DNA of 15,007 nucleotides from Actinomycetes bacterium (GTDB taxonomy: Bacteria; Actinomycetota; Thermoleophilia; Solirubrobacterales; 70-9). Of the stretch, positions 6,448 to 12,959 are shown piece by piece; position 1 is the stretch's first letter, and each line of letters begins with the position of its first letter. Below the pieces are notes generated by a model, which saw nothing but the letters and a program-made list of their open reading frames with translations, made no database searches and was not told the DNA's origin. A program made the position numbers and the translations under genes. The stretch covers positions 1 to 15,007 of the forward strand of contig JAEYSQ010000093.1 in NCBI GenBank assembly GCA_023434465.1. The letters are read 5' to 3'.

Positions 6448-8346
6448 ATGAGTCCTCGAGCCCGTGTGAATCACTTTCCCGGGATAGGGAGTTATGGCTT
6501 CCTCTCCGACTGCCACACCTCTGCCCTGGTCGCTCCGGACGGGTCGATCGAGTGGCTCTGCACCCCGCGCTTCGATTCACCCAGCGCTTTTGGTTCAATC
6601 CTCGACCGGTCCGCCGGACACTTCCGTTTCGCTCCGCGCGACGAAACGGCGCCGCTCAGCCGGCGCTACGAACCGGGAACCCTGGTCCTCGAGACCACCT
6701 GGTCGACCGAGACCGGCTGGGCGGTGGTCCGGGACGTGCTCTCGATCTCCTACTGGGCGGAACAGGGTGGCCCCGGGGAGATGATGACCGGCCACGAAAG
6801 CGACCACAGCCTGGTCCGGCTGGTCGATTGTGTGGACGGCGAGATCGACATGCAACTGGTCTGCGCTCCTCGCTTCAACTACGGCGCCGTTCCGGCGGTC
6901 TGGAGCCAGCAGACTGTTGGCGAAGCGATCGCCGAAGGCGGAGGCGAAAAGTTTTCGCTCGCCACCGACCTCAACCTGACCCTCGGGCAGGGGGAGGCGA
7001 TCGGCGAACTGAAGATGAAAGAGGGTGACAGTGCCTTCGTCTGGCTTGGCTGGGGCGAATCCAGGCCCCATCCCCGGAGCCACCCGGAAGCCCGCGAGTG
7101 GATCGATTCCTCCCGTGACCTCTGGCGCGACTGGCTGGCGAAGGGCAGATTTCCCGACCATCCGTGGCGAAAGCACCTTCAGCGTTCGGCCCTGGTCCTC
7201 AAGGGACTGACCTACACCCCGACCGGGGCCGTGCTCGCCGCGGCGACGACGTCACTGCCGGAAACCCCGGGTGGCGAAAGGAACTGGGACTACCGCTACT
7301 CCTGGATCCGCGACTCGACTTTCGCCCTCTGGTCGCTCCACTCGCTGGGTTTCGACGAGGAAGCCCGTGCCTTCATGCGGTTCGTTCGCGACCGGGCCCT
7401 CGAGATGGACGGCGACCTGCAGATCATGTACGGGATCGGCGGCGAACACGACCTCACGGAACAGACGCTCGATCACCTTTCCGGCTACGAGGGAGCCAAA
7501 CCCGTGCGGATCGGCAATGGCGCCTACGACCAGCGCCAAAACGACGTCTGGGGTGCCCTGCTCGACGCGGTCTATGTGCACCGTAAGGCTCTCGGCCCGG
7601 AGGCGATCAGCGACCAGACGAGGGAACTGGTCCGGAAACTGGTTGAAGATGCGCTTGAGGCCTGGCCGAAACCGGACCAGGGAATCTGGGAAGCACGGGG
7701 CGAGCCGCAGCACTACGTGTCCTCGAAACTGATGATCTGGGTCGCAATCGATCGCGGCGCAAGACTCGCGGCCGAGTTCGGGCGCGAGGATTTCGCCGAC
7801 CAGCTGCGGGAGAAGGCCGAGGAGATCAAGTCCGAGATCATCGAAAAGGGCCTGAAGGACGGGGTATTCCGCCAGCATTACGACACCGATGCCCTCGACG
7901 CCTCCGTTCTCCTGATGCCCCTGGTGCGGTTTCTGCCCCCGGACGATCCGAGGATCCGTGACACGGTGCTGGCGATCCGCGAAGGGCTCGACGATCAGGG
8001 CATGATCCTCCGCTACATCACCGATCAAACCGACGACGGGCTCGAAGGCGAGGAGGGCACCTTCCTGATCTGCTCGTTCTGGATGGTCTCCGCGCTCTCC
8101 GAAATCGGCGAGAAGGCGGCCGCGAAGAAGCTCTGCGAAAGGCTGCTCGCGGCTTCGGGGGATCTCGACCTCTTCGCGGAGGAGCTCGAGGCATCGAGCG
8201 GTCGGCATCTCGGCAACTTCCCCCAGGCTTTCACCCACCTGGCGCTGATCAACGCGGTTTCCCATGTGATCGCCGACGAAAGGCGAACCGAAACCGAGCC
8301 CGGATACAAGACCGCCGTCTTCTCGGAAATGCTGGATCAGAATTGA
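6448..8346 (+). CDS. Glycoside hydrolase family 15 protein (glucoamylase/trehalase-like)
   Basis: A 632-aa cytoplasmic enzyme with no signal peptide. The N-terminal beta-sandwich domain (about 10-230) opens with YGFLSDCHTSALVAPDGSIEWLC-like sequence, standard for bacterial GH15 proteins. The C-terminal (alpha/alpha)6 barrel (about 240-610) carries NWDYRYSWIRDS (279-290), GIWEARGEPQHYVSSK (412-427), EEGTFLICSFW (535-545) and LFAEE...GNFPQAFTHLALINA (575-603). By family knowledge the general acid is Glu415 and the general base Glu578 or Glu579, so both acidic sites are present. Substrates in this subgroup include alpha-1,4-glucans and trehalose; actinobacterial relatives include phosphate-dependent trehalase, so the substrate is left open. 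ATG 6448 gives the usual N-terminus; GTG 6466 is an alternative. The stop overlaps the next start as TTGA, coupling it to yggS. Its start is 4 bases from that of divergent ctaG. Confidence 0.92.
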   Translation: MSPRARVNHFPGIGSYGFLSDCHTSALVAPDGSIEWLCTPRFDSPSAFGSILDRSAGHFRFAPRDETAPLSRRYEPGTLVLETTWSTETGWAVVRDVLSISYWAEQGGPGEMMTGHESDHSLVRLVDCVDGEIDMQLVCAPRFNYGAVPAVWSQQTVGEAIAEGGGEKFSLATDLNLTLGQGEAIGELKMKEGDSAFVWLGWGESRPHPRSHPEAREWIDSSRDLWRDWLAKGRFPDHPWRKHLQRSALVLKGLTYTPTGAVLAAATTSLPETPGGERNWDYRYSWIRDSTFALWSLHSLGFDEEARAFMRFVRDRALEMDGDLQIMYGIGGEHDLTEQTLDHLSGYEGAKPVRIGNGAYDQRQNDVWGALLDAVYVHRKALGPEAISDQTRELVRKLVEDALEAWPKPDQGIWEARGEPQHYVSSKLMIWVAIDRGARLAAEFGREDFADQLREKAEEIKSEIIEKGLKDGVFRQHYDTDALDASVLLMPLVRFLPPDDPRIRDTVLAIREGLDDQGMILRYITDQTDDGLEGEEGTFLICSFWMVSALSEIGEKAAAKKLCERLLAASGDLDLFAEELEASSGRHLGNFPQAFTHLALINAVSHVIADERRTETEPGYKTAVFSEMLDQN

Positions 8347-9053
8347 CCGACGCAGAACTGATCCGGACGAACATCGCCCAGGTGAGGAAGCGGATGGCCA
8401 ACGCCTGCGAGAGGGCGGGACGGGATCCGGACTCGGTGCGGCTGCTCCTCGCCACGAAGACGGTCGAACCGGAGCGGATCCGCATCGCGATCGAAGCCGG
8501 GGAGAGACTGGTTGCCGAAAACCGGGTCCAGGAGGTCAAAGCGAAGTTCGAAGCACTGGAAGACCTTGAGTACGAGCGGCACTTCATCGGCCACCTTCAG
8601 TCGAACAAGATCAACGCCCTGGTGCCGTTCGTGAGCTGCATCCAGACCCTGGACCGGACCTCGCTCGCCCGCAAGCTCCACAACCGGCTCGAACGGGACG
8701 GCGAATCAAGGGAAGTCCTCATTCAGGTGAACACCTCCGGCGAGGAGACCAAGGCGGGTCTCGACCCGGATGAGGTCGAACCGTTCATCCGCACGATCGC
8801 CAGTCTCGAAACCCTGAAGATCCGCGGCCTGATGACGATCGGTCTGAACGCCGAGCCCGAAGTCGCGCGGCCCTCGCTGGCCAGCCTCCGTCAGATCGCC
8901 GAGCGGATCAGTGAAGAGAACATCGATGGCGTGGCGATGGACGAGCTCTCGATGGGCATGACCGGTGATCTGGAAGTCGCGATCGAAGAAGGCTCGACGA
9001 TCGTCCGGGTCGGCAGCGCGATCTTCGGTTCCCGCCCGGTCGGTGCAGAGTAG
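8343..9053 (+). CDS. yggS: YggS/PLPBP family pyridoxal phosphate homeostasis protein
   Basis: A 236-aa cytosolic PLP-binding TIM-barrel protein that helps keep vitamin B6 and amino/keto-acid pools balanced; no enzymatic activity is established for the family. Visible hallmarks: the PLP lysine Lys39 in LLLATKTV (35-41), AENRVQE (58-64), HFIGHLQSNK (80-89), VNTSGEETKAG (129-139), LSMGMTGDLEVAI (202-214) and the phosphate-binding RVGSAIFGSR (222-231). Length matches the family. The start is TTG at 8343, whose last two bases are the first two of the GH15 stop TGA (TTGA), with a weak GGA six bases upstream, so it is likely translated by coupling. In many Gram-positives the gene lies by sepF/ftsZ in the division cluster; here it follows a glycosidase. 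A strong hairpin terminator follows. Confidence 0.95.
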   Translation: MTDAELIRTNIAQVRKRMANACERAGRDPDSVRLLLATKTVEPERIRIAIEAGERLVAENRVQEVKAKFEALEDLEYERHFIGHLQSNKINALVPFVSCIQTLDRTSLARKLHNRLERDGESREVLIQVNTSGEETKAGLDPDEVEPFIRTIASLETLKIRGLMTIGLNAEPEVARPSLASLRQIAERISEENIDGVAMDELSMGMTGDLEVAIEEGSTIVRVGSAIFGSRPVGAE

Positions 9054-9078
9054 GAAAGTCCAGCCACTCGCGCAGTAG

Positions 9079-9104
9079 AAAGGCCCCGGTTTCCCGGGGC
9101 CTTT
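9079..9104. terminator. Strong hairpin terminator between convergent genes
   Basis: An 11-bp perfect stem (arms 9079-9089 and 9094-9104, AAAGGCCCCGG against CCGGGGCCTTT) with a 4-base loop. It lies 25 bases after the yggS stop and 30 bases before the stop of the opposing small membrane gene. The arms end in AAA/TTT, so short T tracts are present in both directions, and it could serve both. The T run is only three bases, but the stem is very GC-rich. Confidence 0.85.
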
Positions 9105-9134
9105 CGGTCAAAATGGCTGTGCCTGACTACGCGG

Positions 9135-9284
9135 TCAGACCCTTGAGCCACTACCTCGTTTTCCTGTCACTGCCGGCCAGATGAGAAGCACCAGACCGAC
9201 CAGAATGCAGGCAAGCCCCAGCCCCCAGTGAACCAGGATGGCGAGGACTATTCCAATGACTATGAGCAGCAGTGCTAGTGGCAT
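9135..9284 (-). CDS. Small 49-residue membrane protein, unknown
   Basis: ATG at 9284 gives 49 residues: MPLALLLIVIGIVLAI begins the first hydrophobic helix (about 2-18), a short HWG turn follows at 19-21, a second hydrophobic segment runs about 22-40 (LACILVGLVLLIWPAV), and the tail is basic (GKRGSGSRV). This is a two-helix hairpin or one long helix, similar in style to the many tiny actinobacterial membrane proteins; I cannot name a family. The frame extends upstream to 9362, but those residues overlap the GNAT gene and look non-coding, so the ATG is preferred. Its Shine-Dalgarno is weak (GGCGGG about 10 bases upstream). Its codons are less GC-rich than its neighbours'. It is the last gene of the minus-strand run and ends at the shared terminator. 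Confidence 0.6.
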   Translation of the reverse strand: MPLALLLIVIGIVLAILVHWGLGLACILVGLVLLIWPAVTGKRGSGSRV

Positions 9285-9325
9285 GTGTGACGGGTACCCG
9301 CCACGGAGCGCGGGAAACCGGTCTT

Positions 9326-9351
9326 GAACTGTGAGTTCAGAACTCGAGTTC
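9326..9351. repeat. Four alternating copies of GAACT/AGTTC around the GNAT stop codon
   Basis: GAACT (9326-9330), AGTTC (9334-9338), GAACT (9340-9344) and AGTTC (9347-9351) form two adjacent inverted repeats. The second, GAACTCGAGTTC at 9340-9351, is a perfect 12-base palindrome and has the core GAAC-N4-GTTC seen in Gram-positive LexA boxes. The array covers the last GNAT codons and stop, 42-67 bases upstream of the small membrane gene start. It may be an operator, a weak hairpin, or chance. Confidence 0.35.
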
Positions 9352-9855
9352 GTAGAGGACATGCGGGAGACCTGCGTGCTCGATCTCTCCTCCGTAGCGC
9401 AGCCCGATCTTCTCCATGACGCGGCGGGAAGCGAGGTTGGACGGCAAGGTCAGGGAAACGACTCTTTCGAGGCCGGCTTCGCGGGCGGCGTCGATCGCCG
9501 CGACCCCCATCTCGGTCGCGAAACCCCGGCCCTGCTTCGAAGGTATGACCGCCCAGGGAAGTTCGACCTCCCGCTTGCCGTCAACGGTGGCCCAGGCGAG
9601 ACCACCCCGGCCGACGAACTCGCCACCTTCCCGTTCCCGGACCGCCCACGGTCCGAAACCGTGGGCGTCCCAATGTGCCCGGTCGCGACTGGCCATCCTT
9701 TCCATGTCGGCGCGGGTGAACGGAACCATCGGTTCGGGGCGAATCCACGAACCGACCGCCGGGTCGGTGAACAGCTGCTCGTACTCGTCGACACTCGAGA
9801 TGCCCGGGCGCAGGCAGAGCAGGTGGCCGGTTACCGCTTCACCGGAGTTGACCAA
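9337..9855 (-). CDS. GNAT family N-acetyltransferase (RimJ/RimL type)
   Basis: A 172-aa acetyl-CoA-dependent acetyltransferase; the acceptor (protein N-terminus, antibiotic or small amine) cannot be told from sequence. The layout fits the RimJ/RimL-like group: TGHLLCLRPG strand (9-18), DP-containing helix (about 22-38), a central FVGRGGLAW strand (80-88), acetyl-CoA loop IPSKQGRGFATE (104-115), and a SNLASRRVMEKIGLRY helix-turn (139-154). The open frame runs back to 9972 over the preceding gene, but those residues are a shadow. TTG at 9855 was chosen because it has GAGG (plus-strand cctc 9862-9865) 6 bases upstream and gives the normal N-terminus. That Shine-Dalgarno overlaps the TGA of the NTF2-like gene only 8 bases away, so the two are coupled. 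Confidence 0.88.
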   Translation of the reverse strand: MVNSGEAVTGHLLCLRPGISSVDEYEQLFTDPAVGSWIRPEPMVPFTRADMERMASRDRAHWDAHGFGPWAVREREGGEFVGRGGLAWATVDGKREVELPWAVIPSKQGRGFATEMGVAAIDAAREAGLERVVSLTLPSNLASRRVMEKIGLRYGGEIEHAGLPHVLYELEF

Positions 9856-9863
9856 GCCCGACC

Positions 9864-10322
9864 TCAACCGGCGCCGGCCAGCAGCTGGGCCGATTGCTTC
9901 CGGACCTTGCCCTGGACGACCGGACTCCAGCCCAGCAGCGTGCCCGGCAATCCGAGCGCCATCCGCGTCCACTTCCAGAAATCGAAGCGGTCGATGTGGT
10001 CGATGATCAGGCCGTCTTTGAACATGAAAGCCGCGTCGATCTCGTTGTGGACGATCCGGCCGGTCTGACTGAAGGTGTAGACCGCTGACCAGTGGGCAGA
10101 GCCGATCGCCTCATCGGCCCGGTGGTCACCGAGCGTGATCGCAAGATCATCGGAGCGGGCCAGCAGCATGCGCCACATCTTCATGACTTCGGGTCCGTTC
10201 AGGTCCTGGAAGACGGGGTCGTGGAAATGGATCTTCTCGTGGTAGCAGGTGGCCATGGTGTCGGCGTCACCCGCGGCGAATCCTTCGTAGAAGCGGACGA
10301 TCACATCGTCATTGGTGCTCAT
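9864..10322 (-). CDS. Nuclear transport factor 2/SnoaL-like family protein
   Basis: A 152-aa cone-fold protein. Start MSTNDDVIVRFYEGFAAGDA is the typical first helix of the SnoaL-like group, then CYHEKIHFHDPVF (26-38), a W/R-rich helix (48-57), and beta strands with SAHWSAVYTF (75-84) and DHIDRFDFWKW (108-118). The fold binds hydrophobic ligands or acts as isomerase, dehydratase or cyclase in different families; nothing here fixes a reaction. The C-terminus (about 125-152, VVQGKVRKQSAQLLAGAG end) is an extra helix-like tail. ATG 10322 has AGGA (plus-strand tcct 10330-10333) 7 bases upstream. It lies 26 bases after the second CNNM gene and 8 bases before the GNAT gene, in one probable transcript. 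Confidence 0.83.
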   Translation of the reverse strand: MSTNDDVIVRFYEGFAAGDADTMATCYHEKIHFHDPVFQDLNGPEVMKMWRMLLARSDDLAITLGDHRADEAIGSAHWSAVYTFSQTGRIVHNEIDAAFMFKDGLIIDHIDRFDFWKWTRMALGLPGTLLGWSPVVQGKVRKQSAQLLAGAG

Positions 10323-10348
10323 GATCCGATCCTAGAGGCAAATCGTCA

Positions 10349-11410
10349 CTAGCTCGAAGACTCGATCTGCTGGGCGGCATCCCTGACTTCACCGATCAGT
10401 TCTTCGAGAACGTCTTCGAGGGCGACCACCCCGACCGTCTTGCTGCGTCCGCGACCGCCCCGGACGACGACCCGGGCAAGATGGGCGCCGGAGCTCTGCA
10501 TCGCCTTCAGTACCTCGCGGAGCTGATCGGTCAGCCGGACGGTCGGCAGCGGCCGGACCCAGGACTCGGCGATCGGACGATTGCGGTGCTTGTCCTTGAC
10601 CTCGAGTGCGTCCTTCATGTGGAGGTAGCCGATCATCTCGCCGTCGCGGGTCACCGGGAACCTCGAGAACCCGGTCCGGCCCGCAGTCTCTTCTACCTCG
10701 GCCGGGGTAACCGTGATCGGCAGCGTCACCATCGTCTCCATCGGCAGCAGCACCGCGCTGGCATCCCTTTCCTCGAAGGTCAGGGCACCGGTCAGGAGCC
10801 GGCCCTCGTCGGCATCCAGCATCCCTTCACGCTGTGACTCCTCGACCAGTCCGGCCACCTCGTCGCGCGTGAAGGCGCTGGTCACCTCATCCGACGGGGT
10901 CACGCCGATCAGTCGAAGTACCCCGTTGGCGGTGATGTTCAGCAGCCAGATGACCGGGTGGAGGACCTTGACCACCGCCGCCATCGGAGGCGCCAGCACC
11001 ATGGCTGACCGGTCCGGGCCGGCCAGGGCAATGTTCTTCGGAACCATCTCGCCAAGCACGACGTGAAGGGCACCTACGAACAGAAGGGCGACCGCGACCG
11101 CGGCCGGGTGGACCAGGGACTCAGGAATCCCGAGGTCCGCGAAGGGGACTTCGAGGGCGTGAGCTATCGCCGGTTCGGCCAGGGCGCCCAGACCCAACGT
11201 GCAGAGAGTGATGCCGAGCTGGGCGCCGGCCATCATCAGCGAGACCCGCTCCATCGCCCGGAGGGTGATCCGGGCCGCCCATTGCCCGTCCTCCGCCTTG
11301 GGTTCGATTACCGACCGGCGGGCAGAGATCAGCGCGAACTCGGCCCCGACGAAGAAGGCGTTGCCGATCAGCAGGAACAACGAAACGGTGAGGGCGAGGG
11401 CGGGGCTCAC
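10349..11410 (-). CDS. Hemolysin/CNNM family membrane protein, short form without CorC domain
   Basis: A 353-aa protein. The N-terminal CNNM (DUF21) membrane domain is at about 1-175, with AEFALISARR (23-32), QLGITLCTLGLGALAEP (64-80) and GEMVPKNIALAG (120-131). A CBS pair runs from about 215 to 335, containing GFSRFPVTRDGEMIGYLHMKD (247-267) and ending VVALEDVLEELIGEVRD (328-344). It stops there: the C-terminal CorC/HlyC-type domain found in its neighbour is absent. Known: family members act in Mg2+ or Co2+ handling; the hemolysin name is historical. The GTG start at 11410 overlaps the upstream stop as GTGA and has a strong GGGAGGA Shine-Dalgarno (plus-strand tcctccc 11417-11423) 6 bases away. 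It probably works with the upstream paralogue, perhaps as a heterodimer (inference). Confidence 0.92.
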   Translation of the reverse strand: MSPALALTVSLFLLIGNAFFVGAEFALISARRSVIEPKAEDGQWAARITLRAMERVSLMMAGAQLGITLCTLGLGALAEPAIAHALEVPFADLGIPESLVHPAAVAVALLFVGALHVVLGEMVPKNIALAGPDRSAMVLAPPMAAVVKVLHPVIWLLNITANGVLRLIGVTPSDEVTSAFTRDEVAGLVEESQREGMLDADEGRLLTGALTFEERDASAVLLPMETMVTLPITVTPAEVEETAGRTGFSRFPVTRDGEMIGYLHMKDALEVKDKHRNRPIAESWVRPLPTVRLTDQLREVLKAMQSSGAHLARVVVRGGRGRSKTVGVVALEDVLEELIGEVRDAAQQIESSS

Positions 11411-12762
11411 TTCGTGTCCTCCCGGCCGTCATCGGGTTCGGGACGGGAAATGGAGAGGCGTACCCGATCGACCCTTAGGCCGTCCATCCGCAGCACGGTC
11501 AGCTCGGCGACCAAGGGTTCCTTTTCCTCGCCGGTCGCTTCCACCTGGACCGAATCCCCCCGGCCCGGCACGCGACCGAGTTCGAATCCGATCAGGCCGG
11601 CAACCGTTTCGTAATCTTCGTCCTCCGGCAGCATCACCCCGATCTGGTCCTCGATCTCGTCGGGTCGCATCAGTCCCGAGACCGACCAGATGCTGGCCGC
11701 GATCTCCCGGATCGGAGCTTCTTCGTGATCGTGCTCGTCTCGTACTTCGCCGACGATCTCCTCGATCAGGTCTTCGAGCGTGACGATCCCGTCGAAGCTT
11801 CCGAACTCGTCTACGACGACGGCGATCTGGAGACCGACCTTGCGTAGCTCGGCCAGCAGCGGATCGAGTTCGATCGTCGACGGAACCAGGACCGGCTCGG
11901 CCATCACCTCGCGAATCGGGGTCGCGTCCCTTTCCTCGCGGGGAACCGCGACCGCGTGCTTTACGTGAACCAGCCCCTCGACGATCTCCGAACCTTCACT
12001 GATCACCGGGAAGCGGGAGAAGCCACCGGCCCGGGCAGTCTCGACCACGGCGCTCACCGGCAGATCCGGAGAGAGCGTCTTTACCTTGACCCGAGGGGTC
12101 ATCACGTCATCGGCCCGCAGTTCACCGAACTCGAGGGACTTCTCGAGCAACTCCGCGGTCGGTTCCTCGAGCGTGCCCTGGGCGGCCGAGCGCCGGACCA
12201 GGGAGGTGAGCTCCTCCGGCGAGCGGGCCGAGGCGAGCTCCTCCTGCGGTTCGATCCCGACCATCCGCAGGATCGCGTTCGCCGAGCCGTTCGTGAGCCT
12301 GACCAGGGGATGGATCACGGCTGTGAAGCTGCGTTGGAAGCCCTGAACCGCCTTCGCGGTGGGCAGCGGCCTGGCGATCGCCAGGTTCTTCGGGACCAGC
12401 TCACCGAAGATCATCGTCAACCCGTTGGCAAGGATGAAGGCGACCAGGACCGAGACTCCCTTCACCGCGCCCCCGGGTACTCCGAGCGACTCGAGCGGTC
12501 CGTCGATGAGCCTGGAAATCGAGGGTTCAGCCAGGAAACCGATGATCAGGTTGGTGACCGTGATCCCGACCTGGGCAGCAGAAAGCTGGGTCGAAAGGCC
12601 TTTCAGCGCGGACCGCACGCCTTTGGCCCGACGGTCACCTGACTCTGCGTCCCGGTCGACGCTCGACCGGTCGACCGTCACGAAGGCGAATTCGGCCGCG
12701 ACGAAAAGGCCGCAGGCAACGATCATGACCACGGAAACGAGTACGTAAAGCAACTCGATCAT
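11407..12762 (-). CDS. Hemolysin/CNNM-CorC family membrane protein, full length
   Basis: A 451-aa protein. CNNM (DUF21) membrane domain at about 1-190, with AAEFAFVTVDRS (22-33), QVGITVTNLIIGFLAEP (64-80) and GELVPKNLAIARP (120-132). CBS pair at about 215-335, with DDVMTPRVKV (218-227), GGFSRFPVI (246-254) and VTLEDLIEEIVGEVRDEHD (327-345). C-terminal CorC/HlyC-type domain at about 350-440, containing IWSVSGLMRPDEIED and ETVAGLIGFELGRVPGRGD. All three family modules are present at normal length. Known: CorC relatives export or regulate Mg2+ and bind ATP-Mg through the CBS pair. ATG 12762 is preceded only by a G-rich GGGGGG about 10 bases away; a 16-codon upstream ORF overlaps it as ATGA. First gene of the minus-strand run that includes the paralogue. 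Confidence 0.95.
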   Translation of the reverse strand: MIELLYVLVSVVMIVACGLFVAAEFAFVTVDRSSVDRDAESGDRRAKGVRSALKGLSTQLSAAQVGITVTNLIIGFLAEPSISRLIDGPLESLGVPGGAVKGVSVLVAFILANGLTMIFGELVPKNLAIARPLPTAKAVQGFQRSFTAVIHPLVRLTNGSANAILRMVGIEPQEELASARSPEELTSLVRRSAAQGTLEEPTAELLEKSLEFGELRADDVMTPRVKVKTLSPDLPVSAVVETARAGGFSRFPVISEGSEIVEGLVHVKHAVAVPREERDATPIREVMAEPVLVPSTIELDPLLAELRKVGLQIAVVVDEFGSFDGIVTLEDLIEEIVGEVRDEHDHEEAPIREIAASIWSVSGLMRPDEIEDQIGVMLPEDEDYETVAGLIGFELGRVPGRGDSVQVEATGEEKEPLVAELTVLRMDGLRVDRVRLSISRPEPDDGREDTK

Positions 12763-12809
12763 CGAGGCAGCGCCCCCCGACCGCGAGCCGAAACAGGTCC
12801 GGCACGCAT
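12759..12809 (-). CDS. Possible 16-codon leader ORF overlapping the CNNM-CorC start
   Basis: On the minus strand ATG 12809 opens MRAGPVSARGRGALPR and stops at TGA 12761-12759, overlapping the downstream ATG (12762-12760) as ATGA. Its own ATG has no visible Shine-Dalgarno. Because expression of Mg2+ transport genes is sometimes controlled by leader ORFs in other bacteria, it is recorded, but short frames like this arise often by chance. Confidence 0.2.
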   Translation of the reverse strand: MRAGPVSARGRGALPR

Positions 12810-12959
12810 CAAGGTGCGCTTGGGACTAGAGCCAGGGTCGTCGTCCATCCAGGTTCCCGCGAGACATCATTCGCCAGCAAGGATAGCCGGGACGGGCAGA
12901 TGGTCAGTGACTCCGGGTTACCGACCTGCCGCCGATCGGTGGCAGATACGATTTTCACC
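12763..12959. promoter_or_regulatory. Divergent intergenic region between the CNNM and GH5 genes
   Basis: 197 bases between divergent starts, the longest non-coding gap in the window apart from the possible leader ORF it contains. Besides the candidate -10 before the GH5 start, no strong hairpin, direct repeat or recognisable riboswitch was found by eye. An Mg2+ sensor for the CNNM genes would be plausible on biological grounds, but no conserved fold was recognised. Confidence 0.4.
12947..12952 (+). promoter_or_regulatory. Candidate -10 element for a leaderless GH5 transcript
   Basis: TACGAT matches TANNNT and ends 7 bases before the GTG at 12960, so the mRNA may start at the start codon. 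There is no Shine-Dalgarno in front of that GTG. No clear -35 at 16-19 bases was found. Confidence 0.4.

Noticed and set aside
7252..8265. A 337-codon minus-strand open frame opposite the GH15 gene
   Set aside because: The plus strand has all GH15 catalytic motifs; the minus frame has none and no ribosome-binding site.
9856..9972. N-terminal extension of the GNAT protein over the NTF2-like gene
   Set aside because: These residues are an out-of-frame reading of the NTF2-like C-terminus; TTG 9855 with GAGG six bases upstream is a better start.
12900..12959. GH5 start at 12900
   Set aside because: It would put 20 polar residues before the signal peptide. GTG 12960 gives a standard signal peptide and has a -10-like box at the right distance for a leaderless start.
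12763..12959. Possible Mg2+ riboswitch before the CNNM genes
   Set aside because: Looked for because of the gene function, but no conserved riboswitch pattern or strong stem-loop set could be seen by eye. A covariance-model scan would settle it.
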